Positions 1 to 8,060 of a stretch of DNA of 40,513 bases are shown here, piece by piece. Every line of letters starts with the position of its first letter. The first letter of the stretch is position 1. Origin of the DNA: Actinoplanes palleronii (lineage in GTDB: Bacteria > Actinomycetota > Actinomycetes > Mycobacteriales > Micromonosporaceae). Both the position numbers and the translations under genes were made by a program. The DNA lies in contig NZ_BOMS01000174.1 of assembly GCF_016862315.1 (NCBI RefSeq), positions 1-40,513 on the forward strand. Direction: 5' to 3'. The notes beneath the pieces are model-generated. The model had not been told where the DNA came from. It worked only from the letters and a program-made list of their open reading frames with translations, and searched no databases.

Positions 1-412
1 CCTGGTCGTTTCCGCTCGACCAAATCCGGGGATCTGATCGGCCTCGCCCAAGTTCTTCCACATCGACATCCGCTCGAGGCGGAGAGTCTGTGGAAAGTGG
101 CTCACGCAGACCGGCCGACTTTCGTCTTGCCCGGCTCCTGCTGGCTGAGTCACTCTACCCGGTCGGTGTCGCGGTGGCAAATCCAATGTTCTGGATCTGT
201 GCTGCTCCGCCCGGCTCTGCAGCAAGCCTAGCTCGCTCCAGTTGCTCCCGAGGCCGCGATCCGGATTGTCACTTTCGTGGCTGTCCGTACCGGTTTCTCG
301 CTTGCAGAGAAGAAATTACTTGACTGATCGCCCGGACCGCAAATCGATGACCGTGCGCATTGTCTGTCGCACGGTGGCACACAGCGAAAGGAAACCGTGA
401 CAGAGTGGCCTC
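1..412. other. Window start without a convincing gene
   Basis: This stretch is less GC-rich than the flanking genes and has no open frame with the third-position GC bias seen elsewhere. A 77-codon frame at 90-323 (plus) and a 123-codon frame at 269-640 (minus) have low-complexity, Arg- and Cys-rich or His/Gln-rich translations without recognisable domains, so I treat both as chance frames. The region probably holds the promoter of the small membrane gene starting at 413. A TTGACT hexamer at 320-325 could be a -35 element, but no good -10 follows. Confidence 0.5.
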
Positions 413-628
413 ATGGACGCATCCGAGACGCTGGCGGTCGACGCGTTTCTCGGCTTGCTGGTGCCGCTCTGGCAGCTGGTGATCGGCGTACTTGTGCTGG
501 TCACCGTGGTTGTCTCGGTCCGGAAGCTGTTCCTGCGCGGCCCCACCCGGATGGGCGGCGCGCTGCTCCTGGTCGGGTCTGCGGTGGTCGGACTCGCCGT
601 GGTGAGTTACCTGATCCAGACTCTGTGA
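413..628 (+). CDS. Small two-helix membrane protein, unknown function
   Basis: A 71-residue protein made almost entirely of two hydrophobic helices, roughly residues 14-36 (GLLVPLWQLVIGVLVLVTVV) and 49-70 (GALLLVGSAVVGLAVVSYLI). They are joined by a short basic loop with Arg-Lys and Thr-Arg. The ATG at 413 is the only sensible start because an in-frame TGA lies at 398-400. A GAAAGGA stretch at 385-391 is rather far upstream to be an ideal ribosome binding site. It faces the nitrilase gene convergently across 16 bp. No family is recognised; the hydrophobicity profile and codon bias support a real inner-membrane protein. Confidence 0.65.
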   Translation: MDASETLAVDAFLGLLVPLWQLVIGVLVLVTVVVSVRKLFLRGPTRMGGALLLVGSAVVGLAVVSYLIQTL

Positions 629-644
629 CCCCGGATACATTCGC

Positions 645-1439
645 TCACAGACGACGGTTCGCCAGGCTCGGCAGCTCTTCCCGGATCGTCTCCAGCCGGC
701 CCAGGTCCAGGTCGGCGACGGTGATCCCCTCGGCGTCCGGCGCCTGAGCGAGCACGGTGCCCCACGGGTCGATGATCATGCTGCGGCCGAAGCAGGTCCG
801 CCCCGGCTCGTGGTCACCGATCTGACCGGCGGCCAGCACGTAACACTGGTTCTCGATCGCCCGGGCCCGGAGCAGCACCTCCCAGTGGTCCCGCCCGGTG
901 TGCAGCATGAACGCCGCGGGCACCACCAGGATCCGCGCGCCGGCCACCGCCAGTCGCCGGTACAACTCGGGGAACCTCAGGTCGTAACAGATGCTCAGCC
1001 CGGTCGGCACCCCACCGATCTCGGTGACGACCGTCTGCTCCCCCGGTGCCACGGTGCGCGACTCCTGGTAGGAGACGCGGCCGGCGATCTCCACGTCGTA
1101 CAGATGGATCTTGCGATAGGTCGCGGCGAGCGAACCGTCGGGCCGGAACACCAGCGTGGTGTTGAAGGTGCGGGTGTCATCCGGACCGGTCTCGTGGAAC
1201 GAGCCGGCGTGCACCCAGATGCCCATCTCGCGGGCGGCCGCGGCGAAGAACTCGGCGAACTCGCCGTCGACCGGCTCGGGTTTCGGCGCGTCGGCCGCGC
1301 GACCGAGGAAATCCACGTACTCCGGCAGGACCGCGAGCTCGGCGCCGCCTGCGGCGGCACGCTCGAGCAACGAGCGGGCGACGGAGAGATTGTGGGCACG
1401 GTCTTCGCGAGAGTTCAGCTGGCACACGGCGACGCGCAT
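645..1439 (-). CDS. Carbon-nitrogen hydrolase (nitrilase superfamily, Nit1/Nit2-like amidase)
   Basis: A 264-residue single-domain nitrilase-superfamily protein, the usual length for Nit-type omega-amidases and deaminated-glutathione amidases. The Glu-Lys-Cys triad is visible: E40 in AVLPEYVDF, K110 in YRKIHLYD, and the nucleophile C151 in GLSICYDLRFPELYR. The C-terminal part contains the family's RARAIENQ and GRSMIIDPWG motifs. Family knowledge: these cytosolic enzymes hydrolyse small linear amides such as alpha-keto acid amides or deaminated glutathione, as metabolite repair. The exact substrate cannot be read from sequence. The gene follows the GNAT gene by 47 bp on the same strand and may be the last gene of the clpX transcript. 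No strong Shine-Dalgarno precedes the ATG. Confidence 0.9.
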   Translation of the reverse strand: MRVAVCQLNSREDRAHNLSVARSLLERAAAGGAELAVLPEYVDFLGRAADAPKPEPVDGEFAEFFAAAAREMGIWVHAGSFHETGPDDTRTFNTTLVFRPDGSLAATYRKIHLYDVEIAGRVSYQESRTVAPGEQTVVTEIGGVPTGLSICYDLRFPELYRRLAVAGARILVVPAAFMLHTGRDHWEVLLRARAIENQCYVLAAGQIGDHEPGRTCFGRSMIIDPWGTVLAQAPDAEGITVADLDLGRLETIREELPSLANRRL

Positions 1440-1486
1440 AGATGCGAGCGTACGTCGTCAGCCGGCCCCCGGTCACCGACCGGCGT

Positions 1487-2074
1487 CTACCAGCCGACCT
1501 CGGCCGGCATCAGCAGCACCTCGGAGCCGACCGGGTGGTAGCCGGCGTTCAGCAGCGTGCGCAGGCTGGCTGCGTTGCCCGGAGCGCACTGCGCCCAGAT
1601 CGGGCGGGCCTCCGGGATCAGGTGCCGGGCCGCCGTGGCCAGCAGGCGGCCATGGCCCCTCCCCTGCGCCGCGGGATCCACCTCGAAAGCGACCTCCCAG
1701 CGCCCGGCAAGCCCGCGCCCGACGATCAGCAAGCCGTGCTCGGACTCCCACACCCGGACGTCGGCACGGTAGCGGTGGGCGCGCAGGGCACGGGGATGAG
1801 AACTGGTGTCGAGGGGAGTGAGCCGGAGCGGCGGGTCACCCGGCAGCGGGGTCGCCAGCAACGACACGTCGAGGGCGCCGGCGCACAGCTCGAACCGGTC
1901 CTCCAGCGCAGTGAGGAAACGCGGCCCGCTGGGGGCGGCGAAATCCTCACCAGCGAGTTTTTCCGCCCAGGCGGGCTCGACGTCGGCGGCGACGACGATG
2001 TGGCCCGGAAACGACACCACCGCCGCCCGGTCGGGCGACGGTGGTGGCACGATCTCAAGCCACGGATCCGGCAC
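1487..2074 (-). CDS. GNAT-family N-acetyltransferase
   Basis: A 195-residue protein counted from the GTG at 2074. The C-terminal half is a GNAT fold: VDPAAQGRGHGRLLA (about residues 132-146) is the acetyl-CoA pyrophosphate-binding loop, and APGNAASLRTLLNAGYHPVG is the typical last helix-strand of the family. The N-terminal half is poorly conserved, as in several actinobacterial two-part GNATs. Substrate unknown. The reading frame continues upstream of the GTG with coding-like codons for about 20 residues, up to a CTG that overlaps the clpX stop as CTGA (2131-2134). That CTG sits about 8 nt after a GAGGAG, so a 215-residue protein starting at CTG is possible. It is likely translated with clpX. 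Confidence 0.85.
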   Translation of the reverse strand: MPDPWLEIVPPPSPDRAAVVSFPGHIVVAADVEPAWAEKLAGEDFAAPSGPRFLTALEDRFELCAGALDVSLLATPLPGDPPLRLTPLDTSSHPRALRAHRYRADVRVWESEHGLLIVGRGLAGRWEVAFEVDPAAQGRGHGRLLATAARHLIPEARPIWAQCAPGNAASLRTLLNAGYHPVGSEVLLMPAEVGW

Positions 2075-2130
2075 GTGCCGGTCGCCGTGTTCGATGCCGA
2101 CGAGGATGCTCGCCAGATCGCGAGAACCGG

Positions 2131-3420
2131 TCAGGCCGACTTCTCCTCACGGGCGTGCCGGCGACGGCCGACGAACTCGCGCGGGACGATTGTCGGATTC
2201 ACGTTCTCCAGCACCACCGCACGGTTGATCACCACGCGGGCCGCGTCCGGGTTGCTGGGCACCTCGTACATCACGGAGAGGAGGACCTCTTCCATGATGG
2301 CGCGGAGGCCACGAGCGCCGGTGCCGCGGAGCATTGCCTGGTCGGCGATCGCCTCCAGGGCACCCTCGTCGAACTCCAGCTCCACGCCGTCCAGCTCGAA
2401 GAGACGCTGGTACTGCTTGACGTAGGCGTTGCGGGGTTCGGTGAGGATCTTGATGAGGGCTTCGCGGTCGAGGTTGCGGACCGTGGTGATCACCGGGAGA
2501 CGACCGATGAACTCGGGGATCAGGCCGAACTTCAGCATGTCCTCGGGCATCACCTTGCTGAAGATGTCGTCGGTGTTCCGCTCCGAGATCGACCGCAGCC
2601 GGGCGCCGAAGCCGACCCCGCTCTGGCCGACGCGCTGTTCGATGATCCGGTCCAGCCCGGCGAACGCGCCACCCACGATGAACAGCACGTTCGTCGTGTC
2701 GATCTGGATGAACTCCTGGTGCGGGTGCTTACGGCCGCCCTGCGGCGGAACGTTCGCCACCGTGCCCTCGAGGATCTTCAGCAGGGCCTGCTGCACGCCC
2801 TCGCCGGAGACGTCCCGGGTGATCGACGGGTTCTCGCTCTTCCGAGCGATCTTGTCGACCTCGTCGATGTAGATGATGCCCTGCTCGGCGCGCTTGACGT
2901 CGTAGTCAGCCGCCTGGATCAGCTTGAGCAGGATGTTCTCGACGTCCTCGCCGACATAGCCGGCTTCGGTGAGCGCCGTGGCATCCGCGATGGCGAACGG
3001 CACGTTCAGCATCCGCGCCAGGGTCTGCGCGAGGTGCGTCTTACCGCAGCCGGTGGGGCCGATGAGCATGATGTTGGACTTGGCCACCTCGACGTCGCTA
3101 CCGCCGCCGGGAGCGCCGCTCGACTCGGCCTGGATCCGCTTGTAGTGGTTGTAGACCGCGACAGCGAGAGCCTTCTTCGCCTGCTCCTGGCCCACCACGT
3201 AGGTGTCCAGGAACTGGCAGATCTCCATCGGCTTGGGAAGCTCTTCCCACTTCACCTCGCCGGTCTCGGCCAACTCCTCCTCAATGATCTCGTTGCAGAG
3301 ATCAATGCACTCATCGCAGATGTAGACCCCTGGGCCCGCGATGAGCTTTTTGACCTGCTTCTGTGACTTCCCACAGAAGGAGCACTTGAGTAGGTCGCCG
3401 CCGTCACCGATCCGTGCCAC
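2131..3420 (-). CDS. clpX: ATP-dependent Clp protease ATP-binding subunit ClpX
   Basis: The 429-residue unfoldase of the ClpXP protease has all expected parts. The N-terminal C4 zinc-binding domain uses C13, C16, C35 and C38. The AAA+ module has Walker A GPTGCGKT at 120-127, the pore loop GYVG at 153-156, Walker B YIDEVD at 183-188 and the RKH loop near 229-231. A GVGF segment matches the IGF loop that docks onto ClpP. It recognises tagged or regulatory substrates and threads them into ClpP1P2 in the cytoplasm. The GTG start at 3420 is preceded by GGGAG at 7 nt. A terminator-like hairpin separates it from clpP2, so it probably has its own promoter in 3421-3579. Confidence 0.98.
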   Translation of the reverse strand: MARIGDGGDLLKCSFCGKSQKQVKKLIAGPGVYICDECIDLCNEIIEEELAETGEVKWEELPKPMEICQFLDTYVVGQEQAKKALAVAVYNHYKRIQAESSGAPGGGSDVEVAKSNIMLIGPTGCGKTHLAQTLARMLNVPFAIADATALTEAGYVGEDVENILLKLIQAADYDVKRAEQGIIYIDEVDKIARKSENPSITRDVSGEGVQQALLKILEGTVANVPPQGGRKHPHQEFIQIDTTNVLFIVGGAFAGLDRIIEQRVGQSGVGFGARLRSISERNTDDIFSKVMPEDMLKFGLIPEFIGRLPVITTVRNLDREALIKILTEPRNAYVKQYQRLFELDGVELEFDEGALEAIADQAMLRGTGARGLRAIMEEVLLSVMYEVPSNPDAARVVINRAVVLENVNPTIVPREFVGRRRHAREEKSA

Positions 3421-3579
3421 CTACGTTCTCCCTGCCGCTCAACGACCGGCCACCAGCCAGTCCGTTTCCGAGGACTGATTGCCTCGTTGCCATCTCATCG
3501 TCTGCCGACCCGCGTAACTGAGGATGCTGGCTCGACGTTACCCGCAAAGGGGCTGTTCTCCGACCCCCCAAAACGGGCG

Positions 3580-3624
3580 TGTCAGGGACCGGCCAGTCTA
3601 GTCGGACCGGCCAGGCCCCTGACA
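3580..3624 (-). terminator. Hairpin terminator downstream of clpP2
   Basis: An inverted repeat with arms TGTCAGGG (3580-3587) and CCCTGACA (3617-3624) contains an inner GGCC/GGCC pairing. Read on the minus strand, the hairpin is followed by CGCCCGTTTTGG, giving a short U run. Its position just beyond the clpP2 stop suggests it ends the clpP1-clpP2 transcript ahead of clpX. Confidence 0.6.
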
Positions 3625-3633
3625 GCGCGTACG

Positions 3634-4296
3634 TCAGCTGCCGGAGCCGACGGCCTGCAGGCTCTTCTTACGGCTGACCAGGACCGTGTCGACCAGGCCG
3701 TACTCCTTGGTCTCCGCCGCGGTCATGATCTTGTCGCGGTCGATGTCCTTGCGGACCTTCTCGACGGTCTGGCCGGAGTGACGGGCCAGCATCTCTTCGA
3801 GCTGGGTCCGCATCCGCATGATCTCGCGGGCCTGGATCTCGATGTCCGAGCCCTGGCCGTAGCCGCCCTCGGTGGCCGGCTGGTGGATGATGATCCGCGA
3901 GTGCGGGAGCGCCATCCGCTTGCCCGGCGTACCGGCCGCCAGCAGCACCGCGGCCGCGCTGGCCGCCTGGCCCAGGCAGACCGTGCTGATGTCGGGACGG
4001 ACATACTGCATGGTGTCGTAGATCGCCGTCATGGCGGTGAACGAGCCACCGGGTGAGTTGATGTACATCGTGATGTCGCGATCCGGGTCGGTGCTCTCCA
4101 GCGTCAGCAGCTGGGCCATCACGTCGTTGGCCGACGCGTCGTCCACCTGAACGCCGAGGAAGATGATCCGGTCCTCGAACATCTTGTTGTACGGGTTCGA
4201 CTCCTTGATGCCCCACGAGGTGCGCTCGGAGAACGAGGGCAGCACATAGCGGTTGTGCACCGGAGCGAACCCGGGAGGCATGGAAAGGTCGGTCAT
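3634..4296 (-). CDS. clpP2: ATP-dependent Clp protease proteolytic subunit ClpP2
   Basis: A 220-residue ClpP serine protease subunit. The catalytic triad is visible as S113 in LGQAASAAAVLL, H138 in RIIIHQP and D188 in DIDRDKI. The INSPGGS oxyanion strand is at about 80-85. Family knowledge: in actinobacteria ClpP1 and ClpP2 form a mixed tetradecamer that docks ClpX or ClpC. The longer N-terminus before the EDRIIFLG strand is typical of ClpP2. The ATG at 4296 has GAGGAG at 7 nt and lies 11 bp after the clpP1 stop, indicating one operon. Regulation is probably through the ClgR site at 5055-5065. Confidence 0.97.
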   Translation of the reverse strand: MTDLSMPPGFAPVHNRYVLPSFSERTSWGIKESNPYNKMFEDRIIFLGVQVDDASANDVMAQLLTLESTDPDRDITMYINSPGGSFTAMTAIYDTMQYVRPDISTVCLGQAASAAAVLLAAGTPGKRMALPHSRIIIHQPATEGGYGQGSDIEIQAREIMRMRTQLEEMLARHSGQTVEKVRKDIDRDKIMTAAETKEYGLVDTVLVSRKKSLQAVGSGS

Positions 4297-4307
4297 GGTT
4301 CAGCTCC

Positions 4308-4943
4308 TCAGTTCAGCGTTCCGGCACCGTCCGGGACCTGCACGGCCCCGGTGATCACCTTGTCGATGAAGCCGTAGTCCTTCGCCGCGTCTGCCGTGAA
4401 CCAGCGGTCGCGGTCGAAGTCTTCGGCGATCTGCTCCTGGGTCTGACCGGTGTGAAACGCGATCCGCTCCTGGAACATGCGCTTGGTGTACAGCATCTGC
4501 TCCGCCTGGATGGCGATGTCCGCGGCGGTGCCGCCCATCCCGCCGGAGGGCTGGTGCATCATGATGCGGGCGTGCGGCAGGGCATACCGCTTGCCGGCCG
4601 CGCCCGCGCAGAGCAGGAACTGCCCCATCGAGGCGGCCATGCCCATCGCGACGGTGGACACGTCGTTGTCGATGAACTGCATCGTGTCGTAGATGGCCAT
4701 GCCCGAGTAGACAGAGCCGCCGGGCGAGTTGATCCACAGGTGGATGTCCGCCTCCGGGTCCTCCGCGGAGAGCAGCAGCAGCTGCGCACAGATGCGGTTG
4801 GCGACCGCATCGGAGACCTCGCTGCCGAGGAAGATGATCCGCTCACGCAGCAGGCGGTTGAAGACCGAGTCGTCGAGGTTGCCACTCAGGGTGGAGGCGC
4901 CGCGCCGCGACACGGGCCCGTCGGGAGTGTGGAGATCGGTCAT
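4308..4943 (-). CDS. clpP1: ATP-dependent Clp protease proteolytic subunit ClpP1
   Basis: A 211-residue ClpP subunit with an intact triad: S105 in GMAASMGQFLL, H130 in RIMMHQP and D179 in DFDRDRW. The spacing between triad residues (25 and 49) equals that of E. coli ClpP. The N-terminal ~20 residues are a probable propeptide, which ClpP subunits remove autocatalytically. It is the first gene of a clpP1-clpP2 operon. The ATG at 4943 is preceded by GAAGGG. The 208-bp gap to tig holds a strong tig terminator and a ClgR-type operator, so clpP1P2 appears to be transcribed and induced separately from tig. Confidence 0.97.
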   Translation of the reverse strand: MTDLHTPDGPVSRRGASTLSGNLDDSVFNRLLRERIIFLGSEVSDAVANRICAQLLLLSAEDPEADIHLWINSPGGSVYSGMAIYDTMQFIDNDVSTVAMGMAASMGQFLLCAGAAGKRYALPHARIMMHQPSGGMGGTAADIAIQAEQMLYTKRMFQERIAFHTGQTQEQIAEDFDRDRWFTADAAKDYGFIDKVITGAVQVPDGAGTLN

Positions 4944-5054
4944 GGCAGCCCTTCACAGCTTGCTGTGTCGGCCGGTGTCCGGCCGGCCGGTTGTCCGTCG
5001 TACGACCAACCTAACCGGTCGGATGCGCAACAGCTTCCCGCTCGGGCAGGTGTT

Positions 5055-5065
5055 CGCTGACAGCG
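5055..5065. promoter_or_regulatory. Candidate ClgR operator upstream of clpP1P2
   Basis: The sequence CGCTGACAGCG, with the flank GTT on the left, matches the actinobacterial ClgR pattern CGCYNANRGCG at every defined position. It lies about 110 bp upstream of the clpP1 start, in the clpP promoter interval. ClgR is the conserved activator of clpP1P2 in actinobacteria. The match is seen directly; binding is inferred. Confidence 0.65.
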
Positions 5066-5095
5066 CACCGGCCCCGGACGTACGCCTGAAACGGC

Positions 5096-5135
5096 ACCGG
5101 CCACCGCGCACCGTGAGCGGTGCGCGGTGGCCGGT
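5096..5135 (-). terminator. Strong hairpin terminator downstream of tig
   Basis: A perfect 17-bp inverted repeat: left arm ACCGGCCACCGCGCACC at 5096-5112, 6-nt loop, right arm 5119-5135. It sits 16 bp beyond the tig stop codon. On the minus strand only a weak T run (GCCGTTTC) follows, a type common in high-GC actinobacteria. It should isolate tig from the clpP operon. Confidence 0.75.
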
Positions 5136-5151
5136 CCATGCCTGTCTCAGG

Positions 5152-6501
5152 TCAGTGGTTGTGACCCGCGTGCTCGTCCTCGCTGGCGGCCCGCAGGTCG
5201 TCCAGGGAGAGCGTGTTGCCGTCGCTGTCCTTCATCGTGACCTGCTCCATGACCGACGCGAGGGCCTTGCCCCGGCGCACGTCACCGAAGACGGCCGCCG
5301 CGGCGCCCGACCGGACCAGCTGGTCGTAGTACTGCTGCGGCTGCATCTGGGCGCGCTGCGCCCGGTGCACGATCTCGTGACCGAACTCGTCGTCGCTGAC
5401 CTGGACGTCCTCGGCGTCAGCGATGGTGTCGAGCAGCAGCTGGATCCGGACGCCCTCTTCGGCGGCCTCGGTCAGCTCCTGGTCGATCTGCTCCTCGGTC
5501 TTGTCCTCGGAGGCGAGGTAGTCCTGCAGGGAAGCGCCGATCTTCTCGAGCTGATCGGTCATCGCCTGCTTGCGGCCCTCGACCTCGTCCTTGACGACGC
5601 CTTCCGGAGCCGGGATCTCGGCGGCCTGGACGAGCTGCTTGAGAGCCTCGTCGCGGGCCGCGTAGATCTGCTCGACCTTCTTGGCCTTGGTGAGCCGCTC
5701 GCGCAGGTCGCCGCGCAGTTCCTCCAGGGTGTCGAACTCGCTCGCCAGCTGGGCGAACTCGTCGTCGATCTCGGGGAGCTGCTTGTCCTTGACGGTCCGG
5801 ACGATGACCTTCACCTCGGCGTCGTTGCCGGCGAAGTCGCCGCCGACGAGCTGGGTGGTGAAGGTGGTCTCGTCACCGGCGGACAGGCCGACCAGCACCT
5901 CGTCCAGACCGGGGAGCAACTGCTTGCTGCCGACCTCGTGGGAGATGTTGGTGGCCGAGCCACCCGGCACCTCTTCGCCGTCGACGGTGGCGTTCAGGTC
6001 GAGCTGGACGTAGTCGCCCTCGGCCGCGGCGCGCTCGACGGTCTTCAGCGTGGCGAACCGCTCGCGCAGGCCGTTGATCTGCTCATCGATCTCGTTGTCG
6101 CCGATCGCGACAGCCGGGACCTCGACGGTGATGCCGGCCAGCTCCGGGACGGTGATCTCGGGACGGACGTCGACCTCGGCCGTGAACTTCAGCGGCGCGT
6201 TGTCGGCGAACTCGGTGATCTCGACCTCGGGGCGACCCAGCGTCTTGACGTCGTGCTCCTGGACCGCGGCGAGGATCTGCTGCGGAATCGCCTCCTGAAC
6301 AGCCTCGTTCAGGACCGCTCCACGGCCGACACGCTGGTCCACAACCGCGGACGGGACCTTGCCACGACGGAAGCCCGGCACCTGAACCTGCGCGCCGATC
6401 TCCCGGTACGCCTTCTGCAGGCTCGGCTTGAGCTCGTCGAACGGCACCTCGATGGCGAGCTTCACCCGAGTCGGGCTCAGAGTCTCGACGGTGCTCTTCA
6501 C
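5152..6501 (-). CDS. tig: Trigger factor, ribosome-associated chaperone and prolyl isomerase
   Basis: A 449-residue trigger factor. The N-terminal ribosome-binding domain carries the signature GFRRGKVP at 43-50. The middle FKBP-type peptidyl-prolyl isomerase domain spans roughly 155-240, with QLDLNATVDGEEV and LLPGLDEVLVGL. The C-terminal helical chaperone domain ends in an acidic, His-rich tail (EDEHAGHNH). It binds near the ribosomal exit tunnel and shields nascent chains. The GTG start at 6501 is preceded by AAGGAG. tRNA-Pro lies 36 bp upstream on the same strand and may share the transcript. Adjacency to clpP1P2-clpX is the usual bacterial arrangement. Confidence 0.97.
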   Translation of the reverse strand: MKSTVETLSPTRVKLAIEVPFDELKPSLQKAYREIGAQVQVPGFRRGKVPSAVVDQRVGRGAVLNEAVQEAIPQQILAAVQEHDVKTLGRPEVEITEFADNAPLKFTAEVDVRPEITVPELAGITVEVPAVAIGDNEIDEQINGLRERFATLKTVERAAAEGDYVQLDLNATVDGEEVPGGSATNISHEVGSKQLLPGLDEVLVGLSAGDETTFTTQLVGGDFAGNDAEVKVIVRTVKDKQLPEIDDEFAQLASEFDTLEELRGDLRERLTKAKKVEQIYAARDEALKQLVQAAEIPAPEGVVKDEVEGRKQAMTDQLEKIGASLQDYLASEDKTEEQIDQELTEAAEEGVRIQLLLDTIADAEDVQVSDDEFGHEIVHRAQRAQMQPQQYYDQLVRSGAAAAVFGDVRRGKALASVMEQVTMKDSDGNTLSLDDLRAASEDEHAGHNH

Positions 6502-6537
6502 AGGCGTACTCCTTGTTGCGCGGGTAGTTGAAATCAG

Positions 6538-6611
6538 TCGGGGTGGCGGGATTTGAACCCACGGCCCCTCGCTCCCAAAGCGAGTGCGCTACCAAGCTGC
6601 GCCACACCCCG
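6538..6611 (-). tRNA. tRNA-Pro (anticodon TGG)
   Basis: The minus strand folds into a complete cloverleaf. The acceptor stem CGGGGTG pairs with CACCCCG and A73 is the discriminator. The anticodon stem CTCGC/GCGAG carries loop TTTGGGA with anticodon TGG. The T loop is TTCAAAT. The 3' CCA is not encoded. It precedes tig on the same strand. Confidence 0.96.
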
Positions 6612-6740
6612 TGGCGTCGGCCAGTGTATGCGGTCTGCTTACTCGTGTGTGCGCTGGAGTCACCTGCGGGGGAATCCGGTTCGCACAGACGGTGGGTGAT
6701 TCAGTAAGCTGTGCACGAGACCTCGGGATTCCGGGGCCTT

Positions 6741-6811
6741 GCGGGCGTAGCTCAATGGTAGAGCTTCAGTCTTCCAAACTGACTACGCGAGTTCGATTCT
6801 CGTCGCCCGCT
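6741..6811 (+). tRNA. tRNA-Gly (anticodon TCC)
   Basis: A 71-nt cloverleaf. The acceptor GCGGGCG (6741-6747) pairs with CGCCCGC (6804-6810) and T is the discriminator. The anticodon loop CTTCCAA gives anticodon TCC, and the T loop is TTCGATT. CCA is not encoded. It is followed directly by a terminator hairpin. Confidence 0.96.
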
Positions 6812-6821
6812 CGAAACGCAT

Positions 6822-6854
6822 CAGCCCAGCTCACAGAGCTGGGCTGACTGCTTT
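6822..6854 (+). terminator. Terminator of tRNA-Gly
   Basis: A perfect 10-bp stem: CAGCCCAGCT (6822-6831), loop CACAG, AGCTGGGCTG (6837-6846), followed by ACTGCTTTT. This is a standard intrinsic terminator 11 nt after the tRNA. Confidence 0.8.
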
Positions 6855-6887
6855 TCCGGGGTGTTTCACGGGGTTGTCCAGGGTGTT

Positions 6888-8060
6888 TCACAGGCCCTCG
6901 GGAATCCGGATCGACTCGATCCAGGGCGGTGGCGCCGGCGGGTTGCGGCCGACCAGGCCGGCCACCACCCGGGCCTGTCCGGGTGCCTTCTCCGGCCACG
7001 GTGTCTCCCCGTCGGTGAACACCACCACGATGTTCGGTTTCAGCTGGGCGCGTAAAGCGTGCTCGATACCGACCCGCATGTCGGTGCCGCCGCCGCCCTC
7101 CAGCACCACCTCACCGATGGCCGCGACCCGCCGGACGGTGTGGACATCCGCGTCGCAGGAGAGCACCGCGACCCGCTCCCGGCCGATGCCGACGGTGCGC
7201 AGCACGCCGGCCAGCTCGGCGAGCACCGCCCGCAGCTCACCGTCGCCCATCGAGCCGGACGTGTCGACCACCACCGCGACCCGGGCCATCGGGCGGCGCA
7301 GGCGGGGCAGCACCACCCCGGGCACGGCCGCGCCCCGGCGGGACGGCCGCTGGTAGGTGTAGTCGACCGCGCCGGACGCCCAGGACGCCGCCTCCCGGAC
7401 CGCGCCGGCCAGCGCCCGCCGCCAGTCCACCACCGGTTCCAGGATCTCGTCGGCCCAGCGCCGCCACCCGGCCGGCACGCTGCCGCGGCCGGTCGCCCGG
7501 GCCGTGACGGCCTGCGCGGTCTGCCGCCGGATCGCGGCCGCCTCGACCACGCTGACCTGGGGCGCGTCCGCGGACTCCCACGGCATCGGCTGCCCGTGCG
7601 CGCCGGAGCCGCACTGCGGGTGGTGCAGGGTGGGCGGGATCGACGGCAGGTACTCCTCGAACAACCGGCCGGGCGGCAGGCCGAACGTCGCCGGTCGCAG
7701 CGCACCGGCCGGCAGCCCGGCGATGTCGTCGTTGATCTCGCAGTCCTGGGCGATGTTGATCCGGTGGTGGTCGCGGCGCAGCGCCGGCGGGACCAGCTCG
7801 GCCCGGCCGTGATGGTCACGCAGCAGATGGGCCACCTCGTGGACCCAGACCGCGGCGAGCGCGGCGACCGGGATGGCGTCGACGAACTCCGGTGAGACGT
7901 AGCAGCGCCAGTGCCGGTCGACGGCCATCGTGGACACCGCGGTGGTCGGCACCACGGTCAGGCTGTAGAGCGCGGAAGCCAGGTAGGGCTGCTCCCCCGC
8001 CGCCCGCAGCCGCGCGCCGAGCAACTTGGTCCGGTCCAGCTCGCGGTGCTCAGGCGCCAC
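6888..8060 (-). CDS. Metallopeptidase-like (DUF2201) protein with C-terminal VWA domain
   Basis: A 390-residue two-domain protein. The N-terminal half has a zincin-like motif HEVAH at 74-78, within VWVHEVAHLLRDHHGR, and a downstream NIAQDCEIND segment that could supply a third ligand. This is the DUF2201 putative-metallopeptidase layout. The C-terminal VWA domain has a complete MIDAS: DTSGS at 266-270, T326 in GGGGTDM and D350 in VFTDGETPW. Family knowledge: VWA proteins partner with MoxR-type AAA+ ATPases in chaperone-like remodelling complexes. The MoxR-type gene is directly upstream and overlaps it by 11 bp. It is the last gene of the four-gene cassette. Whether the zinc site is catalytic is unknown. 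GTG start at 8060. Confidence 0.9.
   Translation of the reverse strand: MAPEHRELDRTKLLGARLRAAGEQPYLASALYSLTVVPTTAVSTMAVDRHWRCYVSPEFVDAIPVAALAAVWVHEVAHLLRDHHGRAELVPPALRRDHHRINIAQDCEINDDIAGLPAGALRPATFGLPPGRLFEEYLPSIPPTLHHPQCGSGAHGQPMPWESADAPQVSVVEAAAIRRQTAQAVTARATGRGSVPAGWRRWADEILEPVVDWRRALAGAVREAASWASGAVDYTYQRPSRRGAAVPGVVLPRLRRPMARVAVVVDTSGSMGDGELRAVLAELAGVLRTVGIGRERVAVLSCDADVHTVRRVAAIGEVVLEGGGGTDMRVGIEHALRAQLKPNIVVVFTDGETPWPEKAPGQARVVAGLVGRNPPAPPPWIESIRIPEGL

Noticed and set aside
90..323. 77-codon plus-strand frame near the window start
   Set aside because: No ribosome binding site, no domain, poor third-position GC, and Cys/Arg-rich random-looking composition.
4729..6531. 600-codon plus-strand frame opposite tig and part of clpP1
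   Set aside because: It is the mirror of trigger factor codon bias, with no domain, and crosses a terminator and a promoter.
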